NCBI GenBank assembly: GCA_031268125.1
Contig: JAIRXT010000151.1
Coordinates: 1 to 38,500 of the forward strand
Direction: 5' to 3'
DNA: 38,500 nt
Source: Treponema sp.
GTDB lineage: Bacteria; Spirochaetota; Spirochaetia; Treponematales; Breznakiellaceae
Shown: positions 26,914 through 36,773 of the stretch, piece after piece
How positions within the stretch are numbered: the first letter of the stretch is position 1
Layout of the letters: every line of letters starts with the position of its first letter
Notes under the pieces: model-generated
Database searches by the model: none
What the model saw: only the letters and a program-made list of their open reading frames with translations
Told to the model about the DNA's origin: nothing
Made by a program: the position numbers and the translations under genes

Positions 26914-29070
26914 CTAGAAACGGCGGCCGCAGCGGGGCCGCTCATCACGTTTATCCCCATGCTCCGCAGGAGCGCCGTCGGGATCGATGGCGTCAATATA
27001 GGAAAGGTTAAGGCGGCCCATCTTGTCGACTTCCAACAACTTAACAGGAATCTCCTGCCCTTCCTTGACCACATCGGTTACCTGGGCGATCCGCTGGCGG
27101 GAAAGTTTGCTGATATGCACCAAGCCTTCCTTACCGGGCAAAATCTCCACAAAGGCGCCAAAGTCCATGATCCGCTTGACCACACCGTTATAGACACGGC
27201 CGGTCTCCGGGTCCGAGACAATTCCCTGGACCGCCGCCTTGGCTTCCTCCGCGTCCCGGGCGTTTTTCCCGTAAATGGTTACGGTCCCGTCGTTTTCGGT
27301 ATTGATCGTAACACTGTACTGTTCGCAGAGGGCCTTGACGTTCTTGCCGCCGGGACCGATAAGGGCCCCTATTTTGTCCACCTCGATCTTCATCGTAACA
27401 ATCTTGGGGGCGAATTCGCTGATGGAAGCCGCCGGCTTGTTGAGGGTCCGGTTCATGATCGAAAGGATGTGAAGCCTCCCCCGCTTGGCCTGGTCCAGGG
27501 CCTTCCGCATAATCTCCGGGCTTACTCCGGCGATTTTAATGTCCATTTGGAAACCGGTGATCCCGTTTTCGGTCCCGGCAACCTTAAAGTCCATGTCTCC
27601 CAGGTGATCTTCCTCACCCAGAATATCTGAAAGCACCGCGTAGCGGCTGCCGGGCTGGTTGCTTTCGGTGATAAGGCCCATAGCGATCCCCGCCACCGGC
27701 TTTATCATGGGCACCCCGGCATGAAGCATGGCAAGGGTTCCCCCGCAGACCGTCGCCATAGAGGACGAACCGTTGGATTCCATGACCTCCGAGACCACCC
27801 GGACAGTGTAGGGGAATTCCTCTTTGCCGGGAACCATAGCCTCCAGGGAACGGCGGGCCAGGTTGCCGTGGCCGATCTCCCGGCGTCCGGTCCCCATACG
27901 TCCTACCTCTCCCACCGAATAGGGGGGGAAATTGTAATGAAGGATGAAATTCTCCCGCTTGTCCCCGTCAATATCATCGAAGATCTGCTCGTCAAACACG
28001 GTCCCCAGGGTCGTTACCACTAGGGCCTGGGTCTCACCGCGGGTAAACAGGGCCGAACCGTGGGTCCGGGGCAGAATTCCCACTTCGCAGCTAATGTCCC
28101 GGATATCTTCGGTCCCGCGGCCGTCCACACGCCGGCCCTTATCCAGGATGGAAGAACGGAGAATAGCGTATTCCATCTCCTCAAAAAGGGCGTTAAAGAG
28201 CTTTTTCTGGCTTTCATCCGCAAGCTGGGCGGCATATTCCGCCGCAAGGCCGGACTTTACCTTACCGATAGCCTCGCGGCGCTCCTGCTTTCCCTTGAGG
28301 AAACAGGCTTTTTCCAGTTCCGGGTAGGCGGCGGCACGGATAGCATCGGCATGTTCAAGGCTATAATCCGGCAGGATCAGGGGCAGTTTGGGCTTCCCCG
28401 CCAGTTCCCGCAGCTTTTCCTGGAGGGCGCAGAACTCTATGATCACCTGGTGGGCCTTTTCCAGGGCCTCCACCATCAGGTCCTCGCTTACTTCTTTGGC
28501 CCCGCCTTCCACCATCGTGATGCCGTCTTTCGTACCGGCTACCATGATCTCCAGCGTCGAGCGTTCAATGTCCTGATAGCTGGGATTTACCACCAAAAGA
28601 CCGTCTACCTGACAGATCCGCACCCCTGCGATGGGGCCGTTAAACGGAATGTCCGAGATATGGACCGCCGCGGAACTGGCGATAATGGCCAAGATGTCCG
28701 GGGGGTTTATCTGATCGGCGGAAAGCGTGGTGGGAACCACTTGGATTTCCCGGCCGAAGGCCTTGTCGAAGAGGGGCCGCATAGGCCGGTCGATGAGCCT
28801 GGATACCAGGATTTCCTTGTCCTTGGGACGGCCTTCCCGCTTGATAAAGCCGCCGGGAATCTTCCCCGCGGCATAGTATTTTTCGTTATAATCAACCGTC
28901 AGGGGCACATAGTCCAGCCCCTCTACAGCTTCACTTGAAGAACAAACGGTCGCAATAACCGCCGAACCCGCATATTGGGCAAAAACAGCGCCGTTTGCCT
29001 GCTTTGCTATCCTGCCGGTTTCCAGGATAAGATCCTTTCCGCCGATTTGTAATGTTACCTGTTGTGTCAT
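26914..29070 (-). CDS. pnp: Polyribonucleotide nucleotidyltransferase (PNPase)
   Basis: RNase PH domains, KH (GPGGKNVKAL) and S1 (GVVKRIMDFGAFVEILPGKEGLVHISKL) domains. Confidence 0.97.
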   Translation of the reverse strand: MTQQVTLQIGGKDLILETGRIAKQANGAVFAQYAGSAVIATVCSSSEAVEGLDYVPLTVDYNEKYYAAGKIPGGFIKREGRPKDKEILVSRLIDRPMRPLFDKAFGREIQVVPTTLSADQINPPDILAIIASSAAVHISDIPFNGPIAGVRICQVDGLLVVNPSYQDIERSTLEIMVAGTKDGITMVEGGAKEVSEDLMVEALEKAHQVIIEFCALQEKLRELAGKPKLPLILPDYSLEHADAIRAAAYPELEKACFLKGKQERREAIGKVKSGLAAEYAAQLADESQKKLFNALFEEMEYAILRSSILDKGRRVDGRGTEDIRDISCEVGILPRTHGSALFTRGETQALVVTTLGTVFDEQIFDDIDGDKRENFILHYNFPPYSVGEVGRMGTGRREIGHGNLARRSLEAMVPGKEEFPYTVRVVSEVMESNGSSSMATVCGGTLAMLHAGVPMIKPVAGIAMGLITESNQPGSRYAVLSDILGEEDHLGDMDFKVAGTENGITGFQMDIKIAGVSPEIMRKALDQAKRGRLHILSIMNRTLNKPAASISEFAPKIVTMKIEVDKIGALIGPGGKNVKALCEQYSVTINTENDGTVTIYGKNARDAEEAKAAVQGIVSDPETGRVYNGVVKRIMDFGAFVEILPGKEGLVHISKLSRQRIAQVTDVVKEGQEIPVKLLEVDKMGRLNLSYIDAIDPDGAPAEHGDKRDERPRCGRRF

Positions 29071-29340
29071 TTATTTACGCAGACCCAGATCCTTGATAAG
29101 AGAACGGTAGTTCTCCAGGTTGACCCGCTGGATATACTTCAAAAGCCTCCTGCGTTTTCCAACCAGAATAAGCAGACCCCGCTGACTGGACTTATCCTTC
29201 TTGAACTGCCTGCAATGCTCCGTAAGATGGTTGATCCGTCCGGTAAGCAGGGCAATCTGGACCTCCGTGGCGCCTGAATCCTTTTCGGATTTCCCATACT
29301 TGGAAACAACGGACGCCGATTCTTCTTTGCTTAAAGCCAT
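29071..29340 (-). CDS. rpsO: 30S ribosomal protein S15; start taken at MALSKEE (ORF open to 29376)
   Basis: GATEVQIALLTGRINHLTEHCRQFKKDKSSQRGLLILVGKRRRLLKYI. Confidence 0.97.
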   Translation of the reverse strand: MALSKEESASVVSKYGKSEKDSGATEVQIALLTGRINHLTEHCRQFKKDKSSQRGLLILVGKRRRLLKYIQRVNLENYRSLIKDLGLRK

Positions 29341-29353
29341 ATATATTACTCTC

Positions 29354-30226
29354 CTATTGGGAACTGCATAACTCAACGGCTAGTACGTTGAGGTCGGGGG
29401 GAGCCAGGAACAAGCGCCCGGAATCCAGGGTGACGACCGTCTCCCGCCCTGCCGGGGAACCGGCCGTATAGACCCTGGCGGCATAGCGCCCACCGGGGGG
29501 CAGGACCCGCCCTTCTTTCCCCAGGTCATAGAAACAAGCTTCCCCGGTTTTCTCCGGCTCCGGAGTTTCCAGATCCACCCGGAAGGGACGGCCCAGCAGG
29601 GCCGCCGCCCCGGCCAAATCCCCGGCCAGCAGGGCCTGCCGTATACGGCTTGAACTAACCGGCGCATCCCCCTCCCGCAACTGGCTTACCAGTTCGGTAT
29701 GGGTTCCAAAGGGCGCCGCCATATCCCGAATAGCCCGGGCGTCCGTATCCAGGCGGTAACCGCAGCGGAAACCATCACCTAATACCAGATAGGCAACCCG
29801 TTCAAGCCCTATACGAGTAACAAACTCTCCGCCAGTAATTTTACTAATATTCCCGGAAAAGTCAATAAGTACCACAAAACCGGCGCCCAGCGCCTCCAGG
29901 GTCTGAAGTTTTTGGGAGAGGCTGTAAATGTCTCCGGGATACTGTTCCGGGCAGAGAATCCTGCGGGGATTCTGAATAAACGTGATAAGCCCCCCCAGGG
30001 CCCCGTGTTCACCGGCGTAGTTCCGAATCTTTTCGATGAGCTTCTGATGCCCCCGGTGTACGCCGTCAAAGACCCCAATGCTCAGGGCCAGAGGTTGGGA
30101 AAATTCCGCCCGGATAAAACTATCCCAGTCAAAGACCTGCACGGGTCCCTCCTGTCCCGCAGTCCCCGGCGTAAACATAGCCGTAGTTCCAGCGCCCGTC
30201 CGCGGCCCGTTCCACGATACCGGCAA
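29354..30226 (-). CDS. ribF: Bifunctional riboflavin kinase/FAD synthetase family protein; true start probably internal
   Basis: LALSIGVFDGVHRGHQKLIEKI; ISKITGGEFV; SSSRIRQALLAGDLAGAAALLGRPF; between truB and rpsO. Confidence 0.88.
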   Translation of the reverse strand: MPVSWNGPRTGAGTTAMFTPGTAGQEGPVQVFDWDSFIRAEFSQPLALSIGVFDGVHRGHQKLIEKIRNYAGEHGALGGLITFIQNPRRILCPEQYPGDIYSLSQKLQTLEALGAGFVVLIDFSGNISKITGGEFVTRIGLERVAYLVLGDGFRCGYRLDTDARAIRDMAAPFGTHTELVSQLREGDAPVSSSRIRQALLAGDLAGAAALLGRPFRVDLETPEPEKTGEACFYDLGKEGRVLPPGGRYAARVYTAGSPAGRETVVTLDSGRLFLAPPDLNVLAVELCSSQ

Positions 30227-31121
30227 AACGATCCCCCGCGAAAACCGCCGCCGGGGCGCCTTCGCCGCAGAGCGCCCCCTCCGGAATCAGACCGGCCAGC
30301 AGGGAATCCAGCGGGCGGCCGTGAATCATGGGAAGCAGGACATCCGCCCCCGCTTCAAGGCGGGGGATTCCCAGGGCTTCAAACAGAGTCCGGTCCACGG
30401 GCCGCAGGGCCTCCCGATAAGCCCGGCTGACCCCTTCGCCCCCGGCGGCTTCCGGGCAAAGGGCGGCCTCCACGGAGAAGCCCGCCACCGCCAGCCTCCG
30501 CAGCTCCGCAAGGTGGGCCCGGGAACCGCAGGCCAGGGCAAGATCCCGGGCCAGAGAACGGATATAGGCGCCGCCGGAACAGCGAACGAGGATCCGGGCC
30601 AGCGGGGGCTCCCAGGAAACCAGGCGGAGTTCGTAGATCGTAACCGGCCGGGCCTTCATTTCCGGCTTCTCCCCGGCCCGGGCCAGTTCCGAAGCACGGC
30701 GGCCGTCCAGGTGAATCGCCGAATAGAGGGGCGGCGTCTGGAGAATGTTCCCCCGGAACCGGGGCAGAACTTCTTCAAACTGCTGCCGGGACGGAACGGG
30801 CCCCCGGGCGGCCGCGCTGCCCTCCGGGTCCAGGGTATCGGTTTCCGTGCCAAAGAAGATCGCCGCCAGGTAGGTTTTATCACAGTGGGAAATCCAGGGG
30901 CTTAACCGGGTTGCCCGCCCTGCCAGGACAATGAGCAAACCGGAGGCAAATTTATCCAGCGTCCCCGTATGGCCCACCTTGCCGGTCCCCAGGGCCTTTT
31001 TCACCGCCCATAAGGCTTCAAAAGAGGTTTGACCGGGGCTTTTATCCAGCAGCAGGAAGCCTGAAATTTCAGGACGGAGGGAAGAACCGGCCTCCCCGCC
31101 TCCGGGGACCGTTGTCTTCAT
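30129..31121 (-). CDS. truB: tRNA pseudouridine(55) synthase
   Basis: GFLLLDKSPGQTS...VGHTGTLDKFASGLLIVLAGRATRL; GAYIRSLARDLA. Confidence 0.95.
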   Translation of the reverse strand: MKTTVPGGGEAGSSLRPEISGFLLLDKSPGQTSFEALWAVKKALGTGKVGHTGTLDKFASGLLIVLAGRATRLSPWISHCDKTYLAAIFFGTETDTLDPEGSAAARGPVPSRQQFEEVLPRFRGNILQTPPLYSAIHLDGRRASELARAGEKPEMKARPVTIYELRLVSWEPPLARILVRCSGGAYIRSLARDLALACGSRAHLAELRRLAVAGFSVEAALCPEAAGGEGVSRAYREALRPVDRTLFEALGIPRLEAGADVLLPMIHGRPLDSLLAGLIPEGALCGEGAPAAVFAGDRFAGIVERAADGRWNYGYVYAGDCGTGGTRAGL

Positions 31122-31498
31122 CCGGCCGTATCGTCCCCGGAAACCCCGCCGCCCCCGGTGAGTTGTTCAATTTTTTTTACCAGATCGAAACCTTCCCGAA
31201 TCCCCGCATCCGCGTGAAAACGGAGGCGGGGCATCTTACGGATCCGCATAAAGGAGGCAAGCTCGGTCTGGATAAACCCGGCGGCGTTTTGCAGTCCTTC
31301 CACGGCCCTGGCAAGGCTGCCGTGTTCCCGGACATTGGAAACATACACATCCGCAAAGGCCAGGTCCCGGGAAACCCGGACCCGGGTAATGGACAGCAGG
31401 AAATGAACCCGCGGGTCTTTGATCCTGCCTTCAAGAATAAGGGCGCCGATCTTTTGCTGTATCTGGCGCCCTATGCGCTCTGTTCTAAATTCTCCCAT
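31118..31498 (-). CDS. rbfA: Ribosome-binding factor A
   Basis: RTERIGRQIQQKIGALILEGRIKDPRV...ADVYVSNV; between infB and truB. Confidence 0.93.
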   Translation of the reverse strand: MGEFRTERIGRQIQQKIGALILEGRIKDPRVHFLLSITRVRVSRDLAFADVYVSNVREHGSLARAVEGLQNAAGFIQTELASFMRIRKMPRLRFHADAGIREGFDLVKKIEQLTGGGGVSGDDTAG

Positions 31499-31524
31499 TG
31501 CCGCTTATTCCGTGGGGAGGGGAA

Positions 31525-34236
31525 CTATTCCCCCCCCTTCGATGCGGAAGACAGCTTCCGCGCCACTTCCACAATCTCCAAAATTTCCAGTTGATCACCC
31601 ACTTTAATATCGTGGTAATCCTCAATGCCGATACCGCACTCGTAACCGGCGGCCACTTCCCGGGCATCGTCTTTGAAACGTTTAAGGCTGGAGAGCTTAC
31701 CCCGGTGGATCACCGTGTCCTCCCGGATAACATTCACGCTGCAGGAACGCTTAACCGTACCGGTAAGAACATAGCACCCGGCGATGGTCCCCACCCGGGG
31801 AACAGAAAAGGTATTCCGCACCTCCACCGTGGCAATAACATCTTCCCGGGTAATGGGTTTAAGCATCCCCTCCATTGCCTGCTGTATCTCGTCCACCGCC
31901 TTGTAGATCACATTGTAGCGGCGGATATCTACTTTTTCCTGATCCGCCAGGGTCTTTGCCTTGGGGACCGGCCTTACATTAAAGCCGATGATAATGGCGT
32001 TGCTGGCAATGGCCAGGTCCACATCCCCTTCGTTGATGGCGCCGGGCAGAGCCTGGATCACGTGGAGCCGAACCTCTCCGGTGGAAAGTTTTTCCAGACT
32101 GGAGCGCAGGGCCTCGGCAGAACCCTGAACGTCGGACTTGATAATAACCTTGAGTTCCTGAATGGCCCCGTCGCTGATGGTCTCCCGCAAATTGTCCAGG
32201 GTTATTTTCTTGACGTTTTTGGCGTCCTCAAACCGCTTTAGTTCCTGCCGCTTGCTGGAAAAACCACGGGCAATCTTTTCATCGTCCACAACCTGCAGCG
32301 GGTCCCCGGCGTTGGGAATCCCCTCAAAACCCAGGACCTCAATGGGCATAGAGGGGCCGGCCTTCTCCAGCTTTTCCCCCTTGTCGTTGAATATGGCCCG
32401 CACCTTGCCGGGCCACACCCCGGCCACAAAGGAGTCCCCTACCGCAAGGGTCCCCTTTTCCACCAGAACCGTAGCCACAATGCCGCGGCCGTGGTCGATT
32501 CGGGATTCCAGCACCTTGCCTTCGGCGCTGCGGTCGTAGTTGGCCTTCAGCTCCAGTATATCCGCCTGCACGAGTATCGCCTCGATAAGCTTATCAATAC
32601 CCTTTTTTTGCAGGGCCGAAAGCTCGACAAATATGGTCTGCCCGCCCCAGTCCTCCGGCATAAGCCCCAGTTCTGAAAGCTGGCTTTTTACCCGGTCGGG
32701 GTTTGCCTCCGGCTTGTCAATCTTGTTTACCGCCACAATGATGGGGACATCCGCCTCCTTGGCGTGGTTAATCGCCTCCACCGTCTGGGGCATGACCCCG
32801 TCGTCGGCGGCCACCACCAGAACCACAATGTCCGTTACCTGGGCGCCCCTGGCCCTCATACGGGTAAAAGCCTCGTGGCCGGGGGTATCCAGAAACGTAA
32901 TGCTGCCCTGCCCGGCGCTGACCATATAAGCGCCGATATGCTGGGTAATGCCCCCAAATTCGCCGGACACCACATCGGTACTGCGGATGGCGTCCAGCAG
33001 CTTTGTCTTACCGTGATCGACATGGCCCATCACCGTTACCACCGGCGGCCGGGGCAGGAGTTTTGCCCCCGCGTCGGAGATGGTTTCTATCTGGGTCTCG
33101 TCGTACAGGCTGATGATCTTCACGTCGGTGCCGTATTCACCGGCCAGGATAGCCGCCGTATCCGCGTCTATCTGCTGGTTGATGGTAACCATCATCCCCA
33201 TGCTCATGAGTTTATGGATCAGCTCCGATGCCTTTAGATTCATCTTGCGGGCCAGTTCGGAAACCGACACGCCTTCCATAATTTCGATAGACTTCGGCAC
33301 CGGGTTGGCGATATGGGTGATCTTTTTCTTGGTCTGGAGGAGCTTCTCCTCCATTTCCAGTTCTTTTTCTTTCCGGTTGTAAACCGGCTTCTTTGCCTTA
33401 AAGGTCCGCTTAACTGCGGTCTTGCCCTCCGGCAGGGGGCCGGCGGCAGGGGCGCCGGGACGTCCGGGTCCGCCGGGGCGCGGCCCGCTAAAGGGCGGCC
33501 GGCCGAAACCGCCGGGACGGGGGCCCTGCCCCGGGGGGCCGAAGCGCCCACCGCCGGGACGGGGACCGGAAAAACCCTGCCCCGGAGGGCCGAAGCGCCC
33601 GCCGGAACCACCGGGACCGCCCGGCCCGGGGCGGCCTACGGGACGGCCCCCTACCCTGCCGGCGGCCCCCGCAGGACGGCCGGCAAAAGGAGCCCCGCCG
33701 CGGTTCCCATCGTCCCGGCGGCCCACGGGACGGCCCCCTACCCTGCCGGCGGCCCCCGCAGGACGCGCCGTTATCGAAAAGCCTTCGGTCCGTTCAGGCG
33801 GACGCTGGGGGCGGCGCTCCCCGGCGCCGGGATTGGTGGAAGTTCTGGCGGGCCCGGCCTTAAACGGCCCGCCTCTGTCGCTTTTAACCGCATCGTTTTT
33901 GACCACAGGGGGGGCGGCAGTTTTGACGGGCCTTTCGTCCTGTACCGGGACTTCGGCGGGGACCGGGACAGGCTTCGGCTCTTCCGCAACACCGTTTTCC
34001 GGCGGAGGCTTGACCGCGGCGGCCGGATGAGCGGCCACTACTACCTTCGGCTGAGGCTTTCTGCCCGCATTAAGCCCCTGGGGTTTCTTTTTCAGCACGA
34101 TAACCTTGCGCGGGGGTGTTTCCGGTCCGGCGTTCTGCCGTTCCCCCCCGCCGTTTCGTGAAGCCTCCCCCTCGTTCTGGGTACGCTTAATAAGTTCCGC
34201 CTTAGGTTTCCGGGTGTTTTCTATTTCCTCAGCCAT
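31525..34236 (-). CDS. infB: Translation initiation factor IF-2 with long Gly/Pro/Arg-rich N-terminus
   Basis: [53 protein letters not shown]. Confidence 0.97.
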   Translation of the reverse strand: MAEEIENTRKPKAELIKRTQNEGEASRNGGGERQNAGPETPPRKVIVLKKKPQGLNAGRKPQPKVVVAAHPAAAVKPPPENGVAEEPKPVPVPAEVPVQDERPVKTAAPPVVKNDAVKSDRGGPFKAGPARTSTNPGAGERRPQRPPERTEGFSITARPAGAAGRVGGRPVGRRDDGNRGGAPFAGRPAGAAGRVGGRPVGRPGPGGPGGSGGRFGPPGQGFSGPRPGGGRFGPPGQGPRPGGFGRPPFSGPRPGGPGRPGAPAAGPLPEGKTAVKRTFKAKKPVYNRKEKELEMEEKLLQTKKKITHIANPVPKSIEIMEGVSVSELARKMNLKASELIHKLMSMGMMVTINQQIDADTAAILAGEYGTDVKIISLYDETQIETISDAGAKLLPRPPVVTVMGHVDHGKTKLLDAIRSTDVVSGEFGGITQHIGAYMVSAGQGSITFLDTPGHEAFTRMRARGAQVTDIVVLVVAADDGVMPQTVEAINHAKEADVPIIVAVNKIDKPEANPDRVKSQLSELGLMPEDWGGQTIFVELSALQKKGIDKLIEAILVQADILELKANYDRSAEGKVLESRIDHGRGIVATVLVEKGTLAVGDSFVAGVWPGKVRAIFNDKGEKLEKAGPSMPIEVLGFEGIPNAGDPLQVVDDEKIARGFSSKRQELKRFEDAKNVKKITLDNLRETISDGAIQELKVIIKSDVQGSAEALRSSLEKLSTGEVRLHVIQALPGAINEGDVDLAIASNAIIIGFNVRPVPKAKTLADQEKVDIRRYNVIYKAVDEIQQAMEGMLKPITREDVIATVEVRNTFSVPRVGTIAGCYVLTGTVKRSCSVNVIREDTVIHRGKLSSLKRFKDDAREVAAGYECGIGIEDYHDIKVGDQLEILEIVEVARKLSSASKGGE
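33638..33765 (-). repeat. In-frame direct repeat inside infB: 41-bp perfect copies, 87-bp period
   Basis: acgggacggccccctaccctgccggcggcccccgcaggacg at 33638-33678 and 33725-33765. Confidence 0.9.
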
Positions 34237-34287
34237 ATTCCACCTTTATTTATGTTCCCTTACGGCCCGCCTTATGGACAAGCCGGT

Positions 34288-35766
34288 TCATTCCTCATCT
34301 TCTTCGTATTCAAAACTCAAACCAATACCGCAATTGGGGCAGACCGTCATATCCACGGTGATCTTGGCCCCGCACTCAGGACATTCGTATTCTTCAAGCC
34401 CGGCCTCCTCTTCTTCGGAAACACCGGCGGCATCCTCTTCCTGTTCGGCCGCGGCATCTTCTTCTTCCTCGACAATTTCCACATTTTCTTCGATAAGTTT
34501 ACGCAGCACGTCGAATTGTTCCGCCCCGACCTCTTTGAATTCCTCAAGCTGGGCCGGAGTAAGGGCAAGAAAATCTTCGATGAACTCCACATTACCCGCT
34601 TTAAGGGCTTCAACCACGTCCGCCCTGACGCCGGGAAGCTCGGCAATACGGGAAAATTCCTCCCCGTACTCGTCGGCGTCCCCAAAAAGTTCGGAAACCG
34701 CCCGCCGGGATTCGGCAGCAATATCCATCTCCGCAAATTGGGCGTCGGTCTTTACATCGATATTCCAGTCCACTAGGCGGTTGGCAAGCCGGACGTTAAG
34801 CCCCTGTTTGCCGATAGCCAGGGAAAGCTGGGAATCGTTGACCACCGCCAGGGCCTGGTGCTTCCCCTCGTCCAGGATGATCACATCCCGTACCTCCGCG
34901 GGGGACAGTGCGTTCTTGATAAACCGCCGGGGGTCCGGGTCATATTTCAAAATATCGATCTTTTCCCCTTCCAGCTCCCGGATAACCGCCTGAATCCGCA
35001 CCCCTTTAAGGCCCACACAGGCCCCCACCGGGTCCACATCCTCCCGGTTGGAATAAACCGCCAGCTTGGTACGGTAGCCCGGCTCCCGGACAATCTTGTG
35101 GATCTCCACCGTTTTGTCGTAGACCTCCGGTACTTCCAGCTCAAAAATGGCCCGGACAAAATCCGTATGAGTCCGGGAAAGAATCACCTGGAACCCCGAC
35201 GCCGTCTTGTTGACCTCCGTAATCAGGGCCTTGATGCGGTCGTTGACATGGTAGGTCTCCCGGGGGGATTGAAATTTTTTGGGAAGTATCCCCTCGATCT
35301 TGCCCAAGTCCACGTAAATGGTGCCATTCCGCTCCCGCTGGTAGTAGCCAATGATAATTTCCCCCGCCTTGTCCCGGAATTCCGAGAAGAGGGTGTCCTT
35401 TTGTATCGCCCGAATGGACTGATGGGCGGTCTGTTTGGCGCTCTGGACCGCAACACGGTCAAAATCCTTGGGGTCCACCTCGATAAGGATCTCGTCCCCC
35501 ACCTCCGCCTCCGGGTTCAGTTCCCGGGCGTCTTCAATATCAATTTCCGAAACCGGGTCGTAAACACCTTCAACAATCTGCTTTTGGGCATAGATAGAAA
35601 CCTCCCGGTTGTCATCGCTAAAACGGACAATGGCGTTATCGGCATTGCCAAAGCGGCGCTTATAGGCGGCTATGAGGGTATTTTCTATGGTTTTGAGGAT
35701 AAGCTCCTCTGATATTCCCCGATCCTGACTGATCTGACGGATCGCATCGGACATATCGGTTGCCAC
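34288..35766 (-). CDS. nusA: Transcription termination/antitermination factor NusA with acidic linker and C-terminal zinc ribbon; start taken as GTG at 35766 (ORF open to 35784)
   Basis: DAIRQISQDRGISEELILKTIENTLIAAYKRRFGN; S1/KH domains (GACVGLKGVRIQAVIRELEGEKIDIL); SD gggaggt 6 nt before GTG; C-terminal YECPECGAKITVDMTVCPNCG. Confidence 0.94.
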   Translation of the reverse strand: MATDMSDAIRQISQDRGISEELILKTIENTLIAAYKRRFGNADNAIVRFSDDNREVSIYAQKQIVEGVYDPVSEIDIEDARELNPEAEVGDEILIEVDPKDFDRVAVQSAKQTAHQSIRAIQKDTLFSEFRDKAGEIIIGYYQRERNGTIYVDLGKIEGILPKKFQSPRETYHVNDRIKALITEVNKTASGFQVILSRTHTDFVRAIFELEVPEVYDKTVEIHKIVREPGYRTKLAVYSNREDVDPVGACVGLKGVRIQAVIRELEGEKIDILKYDPDPRRFIKNALSPAEVRDVIILDEGKHQALAVVNDSQLSLAIGKQGLNVRLANRLVDWNIDVKTDAQFAEMDIAAESRRAVSELFGDADEYGEEFSRIAELPGVRADVVEALKAGNVEFIEDFLALTPAQLEEFKEVGAEQFDVLRKLIEENVEIVEEEEDAAAEQEEDAAGVSEEEEAGLEEYECPECGAKITVDMTVCPNCGIGLSFEYEEDEE

Positions 35767-35784
35767 TCTGGTACCTCCCAACAT

Positions 35785-35815
35785 AAAAAAAGGGCCGTTT
35801 GAAACGCCCTTTTTT
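35785..35815 (-). terminator. Intrinsic terminator-like hairpin in the nusA leader
   Basis: Minus strand AAAAAAGGGC-GTTTCAAACG-GCCCTTTTTTT; 10-bp stem and 7-nt T-run ending about 5 nt before the nusA SD. Confidence 0.8.
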
Positions 35816-35841
35816 GTTATGGAATCTCAACTGTCGCTGTT

Positions 35842-35870
35842 ACTGTAAAGAAAACTGATGATCATGTCAA
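35842..35870 (-). promoter_or_regulatory. Sigma70-type promoter for the nusA operon
   Basis: Minus strand TTGACA (35870-35865), 17-nt spacer, TACAGT (35847-35842). Confidence 0.65.
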
Positions 35871-35906
35871 GCGGGTTCAGCAATTCCGAATTCAAAATTC
35901 CAAGTC

Positions 35907-35979
35907 CGAAAAGAGCCGTAAAAAATCATTGGCTTTCCTGCCGGCCGGACCCCATCTGCTTGTTTCGCCGCTCTTTTCG
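35907..35979. repeat. Intergenic inverted repeat
   Basis: cgaaaagagc (35907-35916) / gctcttttcg (35970-35979), perfect 10-bp arms. Confidence 0.65.
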
Positions 35980-36011
35980 CCATTATCCCATCGTGAATTA
36001 CCTTAAGCCAG

Positions 36012-36034
36012 GGGGTTTTCAAGGTAAAAAATGG
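36012..36034. repeat. Dispersed intergenic repeat, inverse copy of about 4031-4054
   Basis: ggggttttcaaggtaaaaaatgg is the reverse complement of ccattttttaccttgaaaacccc, apart from one extra T in the copy near 4031-4054. Confidence 0.7.
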
Positions 36035-36110
36035 TAAACCGGCCCCGTTCCATACTGAAGGGGAGCGGTCAAACAGCAAACCGGTAAAATACGGCGCACC
36101 GGCGCTAAAT

Positions 36111-36773
36111 TCAGGTATGATCCGCCCAGCGCCACCAGGCAAGGGAAGCCAAGAGCCCCCCAACGCCCATAACAGCCAGCATCACTATGTCAACCGGCTG
36201 CAGCGAATTTTCCTCCATCACGTACATGAGCGGAATAGCCCAGGGGATATACCGGGTAAAAGGCAGCCCGCTGCTGTCAATATTAACATACAGAATCACC
36301 GCAACCGAAACGGCAACAGGCAGAAAGTAGCCGCGGCTGCAGAGGCTTAAAAAGAATACCGGCATGCAAAGCGCCAGCAGCATGACCGTCAAAATACCCT
36401 GCCGGGCAAGATCCTGCGCAGCAGCTTCCCATGTACCCGTAATTACACAGGACAGAATAAAGTTACCGGCAGACAATATCAAAACACCCGCAGCAAGGGC
36501 AATAACCTTCGCAAAAACGACCGTTGACCGGGCCGCGGGAAACACCAATAATTCTGTCGAAGTCTTATGAACAAACTCCCAGCCGAATATCCATGCCGCA
36601 ATGATACTGAAACAAAAACTGCCCTCTATGTACAGCACATGCAGGGGAGAAAAACCAGGACCCAGAATCATGGACGGGGTAAAAATCGCAAAAACAAGCA
36701 GCGTTACCAGCGCTATTTTCGCCCTGAAAAATTTCACAAGCTCCACCCGTATACAAGCGTATAATGCGTTCAC
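36111..36773 (-). CDS. ABC-2 type transporter permease
   Basis: Six hydrophobic segments; overlaps the ATPase gene start by 4 nt arrangement. Confidence 0.8.
   Translation of the reverse strand: MNALYACIRVELVKFFRAKIALVTLLVFAIFTPSMILGPGFSPLHVLYIEGSFCFSIIAAWIFGWEFVHKTSTELLVFPAARSTVVFAKVIALAAGVLILSAGNFILSCVITGTWEAAAQDLARQGILTVMLLALCMPVFFLSLCSRGYFLPVAVSVAVILYVNIDSSGLPFTRYIPWAIPLMYVMEENSLQPVDIVMLAVMGVGGLLASLAWWRWADHT

Noticed and set aside
33313-34161. + strand ORFs of 282 and 202 aa opposite infB
   Set aside because: Shadow ORFs of the Gly/Pro/Arg-rich IF-2 N-terminus.
35867-36163. 98-aa minus-strand ORF
   Set aside because: Covers repeat-rich intergenic DNA and the nusA promoter; no recognisable protein features.
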